Notes under the pieces: model-generated
Database searches by the model: none
Seen by the model: the letters and a program-made list of their open reading frames with translations, nothing else
What the model was told of the DNA's origin: nothing
Shown here: positions 57,105-64,000 of the stretch, in pieces
Layout: each line of letters opens with the position of its first letter
Numbering within the stretch: position 1 is the first letter of the stretch
NCBI GenBank assembly: GCA_964415965.1
Contig: CAYQCK010000001.1
Location: forward strand, 62,001 to 126,000
Direction: 5' to 3'
Source: CAIKNB01 sp964415965
GTDB taxonomy: Bacteria; Patescibacteriota; Patescibacteriia; 2-12-FULL-60-25
Length of the DNA stretch: 64,000 nt
Made by a program: the position numbers and the translations under genes

Positions 57105-57157
57105 CCGCGAACAGCGGAGATTCTCGAATGGCGCGCGGCCGGCCCCGGGGTCCGGAA

Positions 57158-57186
57158 CGAAAACGCCCCGGTAATCCCGGGACGTT
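57158..57186 (-). terminator. Intrinsic terminator of rnpB
   Basis: Minus strand AACGTCCCGG / CCGGGGCGTT stem then TTCG, 8 nt after the RNA 3' end. Confidence 0.8.
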
Positions 57187-57193
57187 CTCATGC

Positions 57194-57656
57194 TTGGACT
57201 GGACGATAAGCCGAATTTTGTCCCCGGTTTTCACCGGAGGATGGCCATCTATCTGGGACGATGATTGCTCATCGCCTCGTGCGAGCTACCAGTTCCTCAT
57301 CCCGCTTGCGCGGAAATCGGTTCTTGCTCTTGCACCAGAGAGGGTTTGCCACGGACCGGCGTTGCCGTCGGCCGAGAAGCGTGGCAGTCCGGCGTTGCCG
57401 CCGAACCACGTCGCCTCACTTTTCACCTTTCGCCGTCTTGCGACGGTTAGTATCGTCTCTGTGGCACTTTCCCTAGGTTTGCGGAGGGACTTTGGACGCG
57501 GCTTCCTGCTTTTGGCAGGCAGCAACGATGTCATCATCCGCTCCGTTATATCCTGGCCGCCGTTAGCGGCTCTCGCTTTCGTCCCGCATTGCTGCGGGAG
57601 AGGTGTTCGGACTTTCCTCCCCGACTTCCGTCGGGGCGGCCATCTGTCCAGCCCAA
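57194..57656 (-). ncRNA. rnpB: RNase P RNA (bacterial type A-like)
   Basis: About 463 nt on the minus strand. The universal landmarks are present: 'GAGGAAAGTCCGAAC' near the 5' end (P4 5' side), 'AGGGAAAGTGCCACAGA', 'GGTGAAAAGTGAGG', 'GGCAAACCC' with 'GGTGCAAGA', and 'ACAAAATTCGGCTTATCG' near the 3' end (P4 3' side). The 5' end TTGGGCTGGAC pairs with 3' GTCCAGTCCAA to form an 11-bp P1. It is the catalytic part of the enzyme that trims tRNA 5' ends. Own promoter and terminator. Ends are estimated from P1. Confidence 0.95.
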
Positions 57657-57665
57657 ACAGGGCGT

Positions 57666-57694
57666 AAAATAACAGGAAAAGCGCCTTTTGTCAA
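57666..57694 (-). promoter_or_regulatory. Promoter of rnpB
   Basis: Minus strand TTGACA, 17-bp spacer, TATTTT. Its -35 overlaps the -35 of the divergent promoter for the FecR-domain gene. Confidence 0.88.
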
Positions 57695-57714
57695 GCTGCG
57701 CGGCGTGCTATGCT
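57688..57714 (+). promoter_or_regulatory. Promoter of the FecR/Big gene
   Basis: TTGTCA, 15-bp spacer, TATGCT with upstream TGC (extended -10); ATG 11 nt later. Confidence 0.6.
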
Positions 57715-57725
57715 AATGCCTGACT

Positions 57726-59717
57726 ATGCGCAAATGGCTGATTCTATTGGCAATTTTGCTGGCCTTAGGCGGCGGAGGCTGGCTGTTCTGGTCCCTGGGG
57801 TCGCTGCCCAGGGCTCCGGCCGGCAAGGCCGTCCTGGGGGTCGACCGAGGCAATGTCGAACTCAAGCGCGCTACCGGCGACTCTTGGGCACTGGCCAAGA
57901 ACGGCGATGAACTGCAGGTCGGCGACAGCATCCGGACGAATGCGGACGGACAGGCGACGCTGACTTTTTTTGACCTGACCCAAAGCCGCCTGGGGCCGGG
58001 CACCGAAATCCGGATATCCGAACTCCAGGCGCCCAGTCCGTCGTCATCCTTGTTGATTCGGCTCGACCTGCAGGCCGGACGGCTCTGGTCCCACATCCTG
58101 CGCCTGTTCGAGCTGGATGATACCTTCGCCGTAACCGCCCAAAACACGGTCGCGACGGTCCGCGGCACCACCTTTGATTTCGACCGCCGGGCCGACGGCA
58201 TGTCGGTGGCGGTCACCGAATCCGCGGTCGAACTGAGCGGTGTCGCGGCGCCGGAGAACGGCCAAAAGCAGCCGATCATCGTCGGCGAAGGCTTCATGGT
58301 GTCGCTCGACGGCAAGGGCGGCCTCGGCCAGACGGTTTCCCTGCCCGACTCGGTCAAGGAAAACGACTGGTTCGACGGTAACGGCCATCGGGACGGCGCG
58401 TTCGCGGAGGAGTCCGGCCGCCGGCTGGTGGAGCGCTTGGACAGGATGGGCGGCACCTCGCCAGACAGCCTGTTCGATTACGTGACGCGCCTCTCGGAAA
58501 GGATGCATCTTTCGCTCGGCAAGGACCGCGCACCGGAGCTTTATGCCGGTTATGTCGAACGCCGGCTGTACGGGGCCAAAAAGCTCATCGAACGCGGCCG
58601 ATCCGGCGCCGCCTTCGCGGCCCTGTCGCAGCTCGAGAACGAAGTCAACGCGAAAATCTCCGGTCAGGACGGCGCGGCCTACCGCCGTCCGCTGAACCGC
58701 GCGTTCTCCGAGATAACCCGCCTCTTCTCTGATGTCGGCCCGACTTCGCCGCTTTACCGCATGAAGCAACGGCTCGAGGACGTCCAAGTGTCTTTCGCCG
58801 GCGGCGACCAGGTCGAACAGGCGTATGCCCGGCTGCGCGCCATCGATGCGCGGTTGGACGAGGCTTCGATGCTCATCACCCAATCGTCGTTGGACGAGGC
58901 TAAGGTCGCCCTGGAAGCGGCGCGGCAAGGTTTGGCCAATGTCGAACGCGACATCGATCGCTTGCCGGATTCGGTCGCGGCCGAACGCCTGTCCGCCCTG
59001 CGCGGCAAGCTGAACGTGCTCAAGGCCCGCGAAGCCGCCTATCGCGTCCGTCTGGCTACGGCCATCGAGCCGCCGCAGAGCGAAACCATGCCGCTGGCCG
59101 GAGCCGTGACTTCCACGACCTCGACCGTCGACTCGGTCATCCCGACATCCACCGCCGCCACGGCCACCACCCCATACGAGAACATCATGCTTTCGGCTGC
59201 GCCCGGGAGCACGACCGTCGGCCAGACCGTCTCGATCAAGGTCCGCGCTCTCAAAGCCGACGGCCAATCCGTCGAGGTCACGGCCCTGTCGCGGTTCACG
59301 GCGACCGGACCGGCCAAGATGAACGGCCCCCTGCTCACGCCCACTGGCGTCGGCCAGGTCGCCGTCACCGCCAGGTTTGAGGACTTGGGCCAGCCCTTCG
59401 AGGCCCAGATCAAGATCGACGTTAAGCCGGCTCCGGTCACGCTCCAGACGCTCCGCGTCGAACCGGCTGAACCGCTGAATGTCACCTTCGGCCAGCGCGT
59501 GCCGCTCAAGGTCGTCGCCGTCTATAGCGATGGCTCGACCAAGGACGTGACGGCCTCGGCCAAATTCTCGACCTCCAACCTCATCCTCGGGTACATGGCC
59601 GGCAACATCTTCAACGCCGGACAGGAGACGACCGGCGTCGTCCGCATCTCGGCCGTCTACGAAGAGGGGACCAAGCGCATCACCGCGTTCCGCGACTTCA
59701 ACGTCACCGGGCGCTGA
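57726..59717 (+). CDS. FecR-domain protein with C-terminal Big-like domains
   Basis: A 663-residue membrane-anchored extracytoplasmic protein. One N-terminal TM helix (WLILLAILLALGGGGWLFWSL); a FecR domain (about 35-200: 'GDELQVGDSIRTNADGQATLTFFDLTQSRLGPGTEI', 'TVATVRGTTFDF'); a helical region (about 220-460); a Thr/Ser linker; and two bacterial Ig-like domains (about 490-660, 'TVGQTVSIKVRALKADGQ', 'VPLKVVAVYSDGSTKDVT'). FecR domains elsewhere sense surface signals or bind glycans. It is immediately followed (5 nt) by a CHASE2 cyclase, so a joint signalling role is plausible. Confidence 0.88.
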   Translation: MRKWLILLAILLALGGGGWLFWSLGSLPRAPAGKAVLGVDRGNVELKRATGDSWALAKNGDELQVGDSIRTNADGQATLTFFDLTQSRLGPGTEIRISELQAPSPSSSLLIRLDLQAGRLWSHILRLFELDDTFAVTAQNTVATVRGTTFDFDRRADGMSVAVTESAVELSGVAAPENGQKQPIIVGEGFMVSLDGKGGLGQTVSLPDSVKENDWFDGNGHRDGAFAEESGRRLVERLDRMGGTSPDSLFDYVTRLSERMHLSLGKDRAPELYAGYVERRLYGAKKLIERGRSGAAFAALSQLENEVNAKISGQDGAAYRRPLNRAFSEITRLFSDVGPTSPLYRMKQRLEDVQVSFAGGDQVEQAYARLRAIDARLDEASMLITQSSLDEAKVALEAARQGLANVERDIDRLPDSVAAERLSALRGKLNVLKAREAAYRVRLATAIEPPQSETMPLAGAVTSTTSTVDSVIPTSTAATATTPYENIMLSAAPGSTTVGQTVSIKVRALKADGQSVEVTALSRFTATGPAKMNGPLLTPTGVGQVAVTARFEDLGQPFEAQIKIDVKPAPVTLQTLRVEPAEPLNVTFGQRVPLKVVAVYSDGSTKDVTASAKFSTSNLILGYMAGNIFNAGQETTGVVRISAVYEEGTKRITAFRDFNVTGR

Positions 59718-59722
59718 CCAAT

Positions 59723-61714
59723 ATGAAGATCAATATCGAAAGATACCGTCCGCTCTTGGTCGGCGCCGCCATCGGCTTGCTGGCGGCGCTCGGGTATTTT
59801 TCCGGCGTCAGCCGCAATTTCTCCAATCGCGCGACCGACCTGCTTTTCCTGCAGCACCGGCCTGACCCGACCGTTTCGATAGTCGCCATCGATGACGCTT
59901 CGCTGACCCAGGTCGGCCGCTGGCCTTGGCCGCGCACCGTGCACGCCGAAATCGTCCGCAAGCTCAAGGCCGCCGGCGCCGAGGTCATCGGTTACGACGT
60001 CACGTTCTCCGAACCTTCCGACCAAAAAGACGATGCTGAACTTGCGGCCGCCCTGAAGGAGGCGGGGAACGTCGTTTTGCCGCTGGAACTGAGCATGAAG
60101 GTCGGCAAAAACTGGATGCTCTATGACCCGCAGGCTGTGCTCCAACCGATCCCCGTCTTGGGCGCCGCCGTCGAATCCACCGGGCACGTCAACGCTCCGG
60201 CCGACACGGATAACGTATTCCGCCGTATCCCGTTGTCCGTCAGGGGAAACGACGCGAGCTACATCCCTTCGTTCGAATCCGAGATATTGCGCTTGGCCGG
60301 AAGGGACGGGCTCCTGAAGGAAGCGCCTCTCGACGGCGTCGGCCGGATGCGCCTGAATTTCGCGGGTCCGCCGAACGATCCCCAGGGTTTCCGCACGATC
60401 TCGGCCGTGAATGTCCTGCGCGATACGGTCGACCTCGCGCCGCTCAAGGGCGGCATCGTGCTGGTCGGGGCTACCGCTTCCAACCTCCACGACAGCATGT
60501 TGGTCCCGACCTCGCGGAACGTGCCCATGTCCGGCGTCGAGGTCCATGCCAACATCCTCGACACCCTGCTCGGCCGCCGCTGGCTGCGTGACGTGCCGGG
60601 CTACGTGACCGCGCTTTATCTCTTTGTCCTAGGTCTGCTCTTGGGTTTCATTGTCCCTAGGTTGCGCGCCCGTTACAGCCTTCCGGCCGCTGTAGTGCTG
60701 TGGTTGTTGACCCTTGTCGCGGCCTTCGTGTTGTTCGACCGCGGTTGGATCATGGATGTCCTCTGGCCCTCTTTCTGCATAGTCTTGGCCTATGCTGGCG
60801 TCACCCTCGAACGGCGCATCGCCTCTGACCGCCAACGCCGCGAGCTGAAGACGGCTTTTTCGCGCTATGTCTCGCCCGCCGTGGTCGAGACCATCCTGGC
60901 CGACCCCACCAAGCTCCGTCTTGGCGGCGAACGCAAGAACATGTCAGTGCTTTTCTCCGACATCTGCGGGTTCACATCCATTTCCGAGAAGCTCAGTCCG
61001 GACAAGCTGGTCGAGATCCTCAACAAGTACCTCTCGCGCATGACCGCCATCGTCTTCGAGGAGCGCGGCGTGCTCGACAAGTACATCGGCGACGCGGTCA
61101 TGGCCTTCTGGAACGCACCGTTCGAGCAGCCCGACCACGCCTTCCGCGCCGTGTCCACGGCCCTCAAGATGCAACGCGTCCTGGACGACATGAATGCGCA
61201 GAAGGAATTCGGCGACATCGAGATCCGCATCGGCGTCGGCATCAACACCGGCGACATGGTCGTGGGCAACGTCGGCGGCGAAGCGCGTTTCGACTACACG
61301 GTCATCGGCGACAACGTCAACCTGGGCTCGCGCCTCGAGGCCCTGACCCGCCAATACAAGGTCGGCGCCATCGTGACCGAGGCGACGCGCCTGGCCTGCG
61401 GCGACCGTGTCCTGTTCCGCCATCTCGACAAGGTCGCGGTCAAGGGAAAAAAGGAACCGGCGCTCATCTACGAAGCCATGGTCGAAACCGAGCTCGCCAC
61501 GCCGGAGCAGAAGAAGCTGGCCGAGCTGTTCGACGCGGCTTTCGCCAAGTATCTCGCGAAGCATTTTTCGGGATGCGTCACGGCCTGCGACGAGATCCTC
61601 AAGGTCAAGACCGACGACTTCGCCACGACTCAGCTCAAGGAGCGCGCCGCTCATTTCCTCGCCGAACCGCCACCGGCCGACTGGGACGGGACGTGGGTGT
61701 ATACGAAGAAATGA
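59723..61714 (+). CDS. CHASE2-domain class III adenylate/guanylate cyclase
   Basis: A 663-residue membrane receptor cyclase. An N-terminal TM helix (about 9-30), an extracytoplasmic CHASE2 sensor (about 45-300, 'VAIDDASLTQVGRWPWPRTVHAEI', 'DVTFSEPSDQKDD'), three TM helices (about 298-375), then the cyclase domain (about 400-570) with 'VLFSDICGFTSISEKL' (metal Asp), 'YIGDAVMAFWNAP' (second Asp) and 'YTVIGDNVNLGSRLE' (Asn/Arg transition-state pair). All catalytic residues are present, so it should make cAMP (or cGMP). No cAMP-binding protein is in the window. Operon with the FecR protein, a pairing known from other bacteria. Confidence 0.94.
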   Translation: MKINIERYRPLLVGAAIGLLAALGYFSGVSRNFSNRATDLLFLQHRPDPTVSIVAIDDASLTQVGRWPWPRTVHAEIVRKLKAAGAEVIGYDVTFSEPSDQKDDAELAAALKEAGNVVLPLELSMKVGKNWMLYDPQAVLQPIPVLGAAVESTGHVNAPADTDNVFRRIPLSVRGNDASYIPSFESEILRLAGRDGLLKEAPLDGVGRMRLNFAGPPNDPQGFRTISAVNVLRDTVDLAPLKGGIVLVGATASNLHDSMLVPTSRNVPMSGVEVHANILDTLLGRRWLRDVPGYVTALYLFVLGLLLGFIVPRLRARYSLPAAVVLWLLTLVAAFVLFDRGWIMDVLWPSFCIVLAYAGVTLERRIASDRQRRELKTAFSRYVSPAVVETILADPTKLRLGGERKNMSVLFSDICGFTSISEKLSPDKLVEILNKYLSRMTAIVFEERGVLDKYIGDAVMAFWNAPFEQPDHAFRAVSTALKMQRVLDDMNAQKEFGDIEIRIGVGINTGDMVVGNVGGEARFDYTVIGDNVNLGSRLEALTRQYKVGAIVTEATRLACGDRVLFRHLDKVAVKGKKEPALIYEAMVETELATPEQKKLAELFDAAFAKYLAKHFSGCVTACDEILKVKTDDFATTQLKERAAHFLAEPPPADWDGTWVYTKK

Positions 61715-61715
61715 A

Positions 61716-61739
61716 AAACCCCGCCATCCGGCGGGGTTT
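61716..61739 (+). terminator. Intrinsic terminator of the cyclase operon
   Basis: AAACCCCGCC-ATCC-GGCGGGGTTT. Confidence 0.85.
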
Positions 61740-61754
61740 CGCTATCCCGGGTCC

Positions 61755-61783
61755 TTGACGGATTCGCCTGCGGATGGTAAACC
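61755..61783 (+). promoter_or_regulatory. Promoter of the PRTase-like gene
   Basis: TTGACG, 17-bp spacer, TAAACC; about 30-nt leader. Confidence 0.7.
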
Positions 61784-61818
61784 GGCCCATCGGAACCAAC
61801 CCAGGAGCTCTTTGGACA

Positions 61819-62805
61819 ATGCCGAACGACACGACGAACGAAGTCCCGTCGCCCGACCTGCTGCAAGGCCCGTCACGTCATGAGTTTCTCTCCGACGAAG
61901 ACGTCGAGACCATCCGGGAAGGCCTGCGGCTGATTGCCGATAAGTTGCGGGCAACGCGCCCTTGCGACCTGCCGAACGCCGTCCTCTTCACCGAGACGTC
62001 GGCCCGGCCGTTCGCTTACGCTTTCAAGCCGCTGGTCGAAAGGCTGTATGCCGAAAAAGGCATCCGGTCTCCGATGTTGCGGTTCATCCTGACCCAGCAC
62101 CACACCGACCTGGCTTACGAAATCCTAAGACCGGATTTCGACTGGGTGAAGTCCTGGGAAAAGGCGACCGCCAAGACCCGGGGTCGGACCGAGCGCGGGT
62201 TGGCGTCAGACGAAAGGCGGTTGCGCGAAAACGATTTCGCGGGTCTCGACCCTGACCTCTCGGCAGACGAACATCGCGCCAGGCTCGAACTCCAGGTCAT
62301 CGAAGACAGACGGTGGCTGCAGGCCACGCTCGTCAAACATGAGGATTATCGGCGGGCCTGGATGGGGATTGTCCGTACGATTCGGGAAACGGCGGAGATG
62401 CTTGCGGCCGCCAAACGCAAGCCTTACCTGCTGGTAGTCGATGAACAGGTCTATGGAGCCGGCACCTTGCGTTTTTTGGAGGCCGCCTATCGGAACGTCC
62501 GCCGCGACATGCCGAAGCTGCGCGTCAGGTACTTCACCTTCCTTGACGGTTATGTCGATCGCAGCGAAGATCGCGAGGGCGGTTTCCGTCGGAGTCTTGG
62601 CCAGAGGCTCGTCGCTTCCACGTCCCACGTTTACGACAGTTTTTGCTACATGGAAGATAAGGGAGTGAAGTCGGCGGCCATCGGCGTCGCCAAGTCGCTC
62701 GACCGCGATGCCGTGTTCCGCGCGCCGCAGCGCGACCTGGCCAAGATGCGCTTCCTGCGCCGCCTCCTGCGCCAGCTCGGCGAAGAAGCCGCGGCCAACC
62801 TCTGA
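61819..62805 (+). CDS. Phosphoribosyltransferase-like protein
   Basis: A 328-residue soluble protein. 'VLFTETSARPFAYAFKPL' (about 58-75) and 'YLLVVDEQVYGAGTLRFLEAAYRNV' (about 208-232) match the order of a type I PRTase fold, the second being like the PRPP-binding loop (hhhhDE-x4-G-x-T). Between them is a charged helical insert of more than 100 residues. No hood domain is recognisable, so the nucleobase or other acceptor is unknown. The start at 61819 has a GGAG site 12 nt upstream. Stand-alone gene with promoter and terminator. Confidence 0.78.
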   Translation: MPNDTTNEVPSPDLLQGPSRHEFLSDEDVETIREGLRLIADKLRATRPCDLPNAVLFTETSARPFAYAFKPLVERLYAEKGIRSPMLRFILTQHHTDLAYEILRPDFDWVKSWEKATAKTRGRTERGLASDERRLRENDFAGLDPDLSADEHRARLELQVIEDRRWLQATLVKHEDYRRAWMGIVRTIRETAEMLAAAKRKPYLLVVDEQVYGAGTLRFLEAAYRNVRRDMPKLRVRYFTFLDGYVDRSEDREGGFRRSLGQRLVASTSHVYDSFCYMEDKGVKSAAIGVAKSLDRDAVFRAPQRDLAKMRFLRRLLRQLGEEAAANL

Positions 62806-62811
62806 AAACAA

Positions 62812-62845
62812 AGCCCTTACCGGTTCTCGGTGAGGGCTGTTTTTT
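62812..62845. terminator. Bidirectional terminator
   Basis: AGCCCTTACCG / CGGTGAGGGCT followed by GTTTTTT; the minus side ends in TTTGTTTT. Confidence 0.88.
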
Positions 62846-62856
62846 ATGTTCGGGTC

Positions 62857-63846
62857 TCAACGTCCCAATCCGACCTTACGCATCACGTCCTCCATCTTCT
62901 CGGCCGCCATTTCCTGCGCGGCATCGCGGCCCGCGTCCAGGATGTGCGCGAGCTCTCCAGGGTCCTGCTTGAACTCGTCGAGCTTCTTTTGGATGGGGGA
63001 GAGCATCTCGACGACCGCCTCGGCCAGGCCTTTCTTGAACGCGGCATAGCCCTGGCCGGCGTATTCGGCTTCGATTTCCTTGATGGGCTTGCCCGTGGCG
63101 TGGTGGAAGATGGTCAGGAGGTTGGAGATGGCCGGCCGCTCGATGGCGTCATACGACAGGTCGTTGCCCGAGTCGGTCACCGCCCGCGAGATCTTCTTGC
63201 GGATGGTGTCGGGGCTGTCCGTCAGCATGATGGTGCCGGCCGCGGATTCGTCGCTCTTGCTCATCTTCTTGGTCGGCTCCTGCAGGCTCATGATGCGCGC
63301 GCCGACCTTCTGGACGAGGGACTGCGGCACCACGAACGTCTCGCCGAAGGTCGAGTTGAAGCGCCGGGCCACGGTCCGCGTCAGCTCGACGTGCTGCATC
63401 TGGTCCTCGCCGACCGGCACGACGGTCGAATCGTAAAGCAGGATGTCCGCGGCCATGAGCGAGGGGTAATTGAACAGTCCCGAACCGACGTTTTCGCCCT
63501 TGGCCAGCGCCTTGTCCTTGTACTGCGTCATGCGCTCGAGCTCAGACATCTTGAGCAAGGTGCCCAGGATCCAGCCGAGTTCGGCGTGCTCATGGACTTC
63601 GCTCTGGACGAAGATGGTCGCGCGTTTCGGATCCAAGCCGATGGCCAGGTAGATGGCCGCGATTTCGAGCGTCCTTTCCCGCATCGTTTTCGGGTCCTGC
63701 GGCACGGTGATGGCGTGCAGGTCGACCACGCAAAAGAGGCAGCGGTAGCGGTGCTGGATCTCGGCCCACTGCTTGAGCGCGCCGATGTAGTTGCCGAGAT
63801 GGGGCGTGGACGTCGGTTTGACGCCGGAGAAGAGGAGTTCGGTCAT
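62857..63846 (-). CDS. trpS: Tryptophan-tRNA ligase
   Basis: A 329-residue class I synthetase that charges tRNA-Trp. The HIGH-type motif is 'TPHLGNYIG' at 14-22 and 'KMSKS' is at 194-198; 'YPSLMAADILLYDSTVVPVGEDQ' is the conserved core. Length is standard. The promoter ends 9 nt before the ATG with no Shine-Dalgarno. Confidence 0.97.
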   Translation of the reverse strand: MTELLFSGVKPTSTPHLGNYIGALKQWAEIQHRYRCLFCVVDLHAITVPQDPKTMRERTLEIAAIYLAIGLDPKRATIFVQSEVHEHAELGWILGTLLKMSELERMTQYKDKALAKGENVGSGLFNYPSLMAADILLYDSTVVPVGEDQMQHVELTRTVARRFNSTFGETFVVPQSLVQKVGARIMSLQEPTKKMSKSDESAAGTIMLTDSPDTIRKKISRAVTDSGNDLSYDAIERPAISNLLTIFHHATGKPIKEIEAEYAGQGYAAFKKGLAEAVVEMLSPIQKKLDEFKQDPGELAHILDAGRDAAQEMAAEKMEDVMRKVGLGR

Positions 63847-63855
63847 AGCCCCACT

Positions 63856-63884
63856 AGGGTAGAGAATCGTGGGGTAATCGGCAA
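63856..63884 (-). promoter_or_regulatory. Promoter of trpS
   Basis: Minus strand TTGCCG, 17-bp spacer, TACCCT, 9 nt before the ATG; leaderless type. Confidence 0.75.
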
Positions 63885-63894
63885 GTTGGTGATG

Positions 63895-63900
63895 TATACT
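63895..63900 (+). promoter_or_regulatory. -10 box of the gene at the window edge
   Basis: TATACT, 20 nt before the ATG; no clear -35. Confidence 0.45.
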
Positions 63901-63920
63901 GGAGGCATAAGCACAACTTT

Positions 63921-64000
63921 ATGCCCTTCTTCAAAAAGAAAACGCCAACCAGCCAAACTGCAGGCTTGCTCATCGCGCTTTCGATTCTTATCGCTGTCGG
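63921..64000 (+). CDS. Start of a membrane protein (partial)
   Basis: The last 80 nt encode MPFFKKKTPTSQTAGLLIALSILIAV, a short basic segment followed by the beginning of a hydrophobic helix. The gene continues beyond the window. It looks like an N-terminal anchor or signal helix; no family can be assigned. Confidence 0.6.
   Translation, partial: MPFFKKKTPTSQTAGLLIALSILIAV

Noticed and set aside
57260..57540. Short ORFs in the 57.2-57.7 kb interval
   Set aside because: The interval is RNase P RNA; landmarks and P1 pairing are clear.

Overview
The window looks like chromosome from a GC-rich member of the Patescibacteria (Candidate Phyla Radiation), probably a parcubacterial lineage. The signs are a compact proline-tRNA ligase without the usual bacterial editing insert, an Elp3-type radical-SAM/GNAT enzyme, a four-repeat S1 protein, many short lineage-restricted hypothetical proteins, type IV pilus ATPases, no biosynthetic operons apart from surface sugars, and many genes whose -10 box lies only 6-11 nt before the ATG. 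The lineage is an inference from gene content; no rRNA is present to test it.

Layout. 0-1.1 kb: an excisionase-like HTH gene, an intact tRNA-Arg(CCG) with two perfect 85-bp tandem tRNA-like copies upstream of it, and tRNA-Lys(CTT). 1.1-6.2 kb: a histidine phosphatase, two lineage-type hypotheticals, proS and a secreted protein. 6.3-10 kb: elp3, a divergent Trm9-like methyltransferase, a P-loop kinase and a Nudix hydrolase. 10-19.3 kb: pilT, an HU protein, ymdB, rny, a cytochrome b5-like lipoprotein, truB, a pentapeptide protein and infB. 19.4-20.1 kb: a gene-free stretch that reads as a roughly 730-nt highly structured RNA on the minus strand, built from three ~242-nt repeats, with a consensus promoter and an intrinsic terminator. 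20.2-29 kb: rfbB, an RmlD-like/RmlA-like fusion, a YibE/F membrane protein, trxA, trxB and gdhA. 29-40 kb: an EamA half-transporter, tsaD-tsaE, pilB with a membrane protein, ftsH, an S1-domain protein and hypotheticals. 40-46 kb: two secreted proteins, one of 1273 aa with eight Ig-like repeats. 46-52 kb: a four-gene island with a double-HTH protein and a GHKL ATPase carrying Ig-like domains. 53-57 kb: two glycosyltransferases and a sugar-1-phosphate transferase. 57.2-57.7 kb: RNase P RNA. 57.7-64 kb: a FecR/Big protein, a CHASE2 nucleotide cyclase, a PRTase-like protein, trpS and the start of one more gene.

How the genes fit together. The translation and RNA genes (proS, trpS, infB, truB, elp3/methyltransferase, tsaD/tsaE, rny, rnpB, tRNAs, S1 protein) are scattered single-gene units, each with its own promoter and terminator. 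rfbB, the RmlD-RmlA fusion, the glycosyltransferases and the sugar transferase point to surface glycan synthesis. pilT, pilB and the large Ig-repeat proteins form the surface and attachment equipment. Trx/TrxB supply reducing power. FecR plus the CHASE2 cyclase suggest envelope sensing through a cyclic nucleotide.

Two genome-wide habits stand out. Promoters follow a -35 / 17-bp / -10 layout, and genes split into two groups: those with a very short predicted leader and no Shine-Dalgarno, and those with a longer leader and a clear GGAGG-type site. Short palindromic repeats are dispersed between genes and have also entered coding regions in frame (elp3, the methyltransferase, tsaD).
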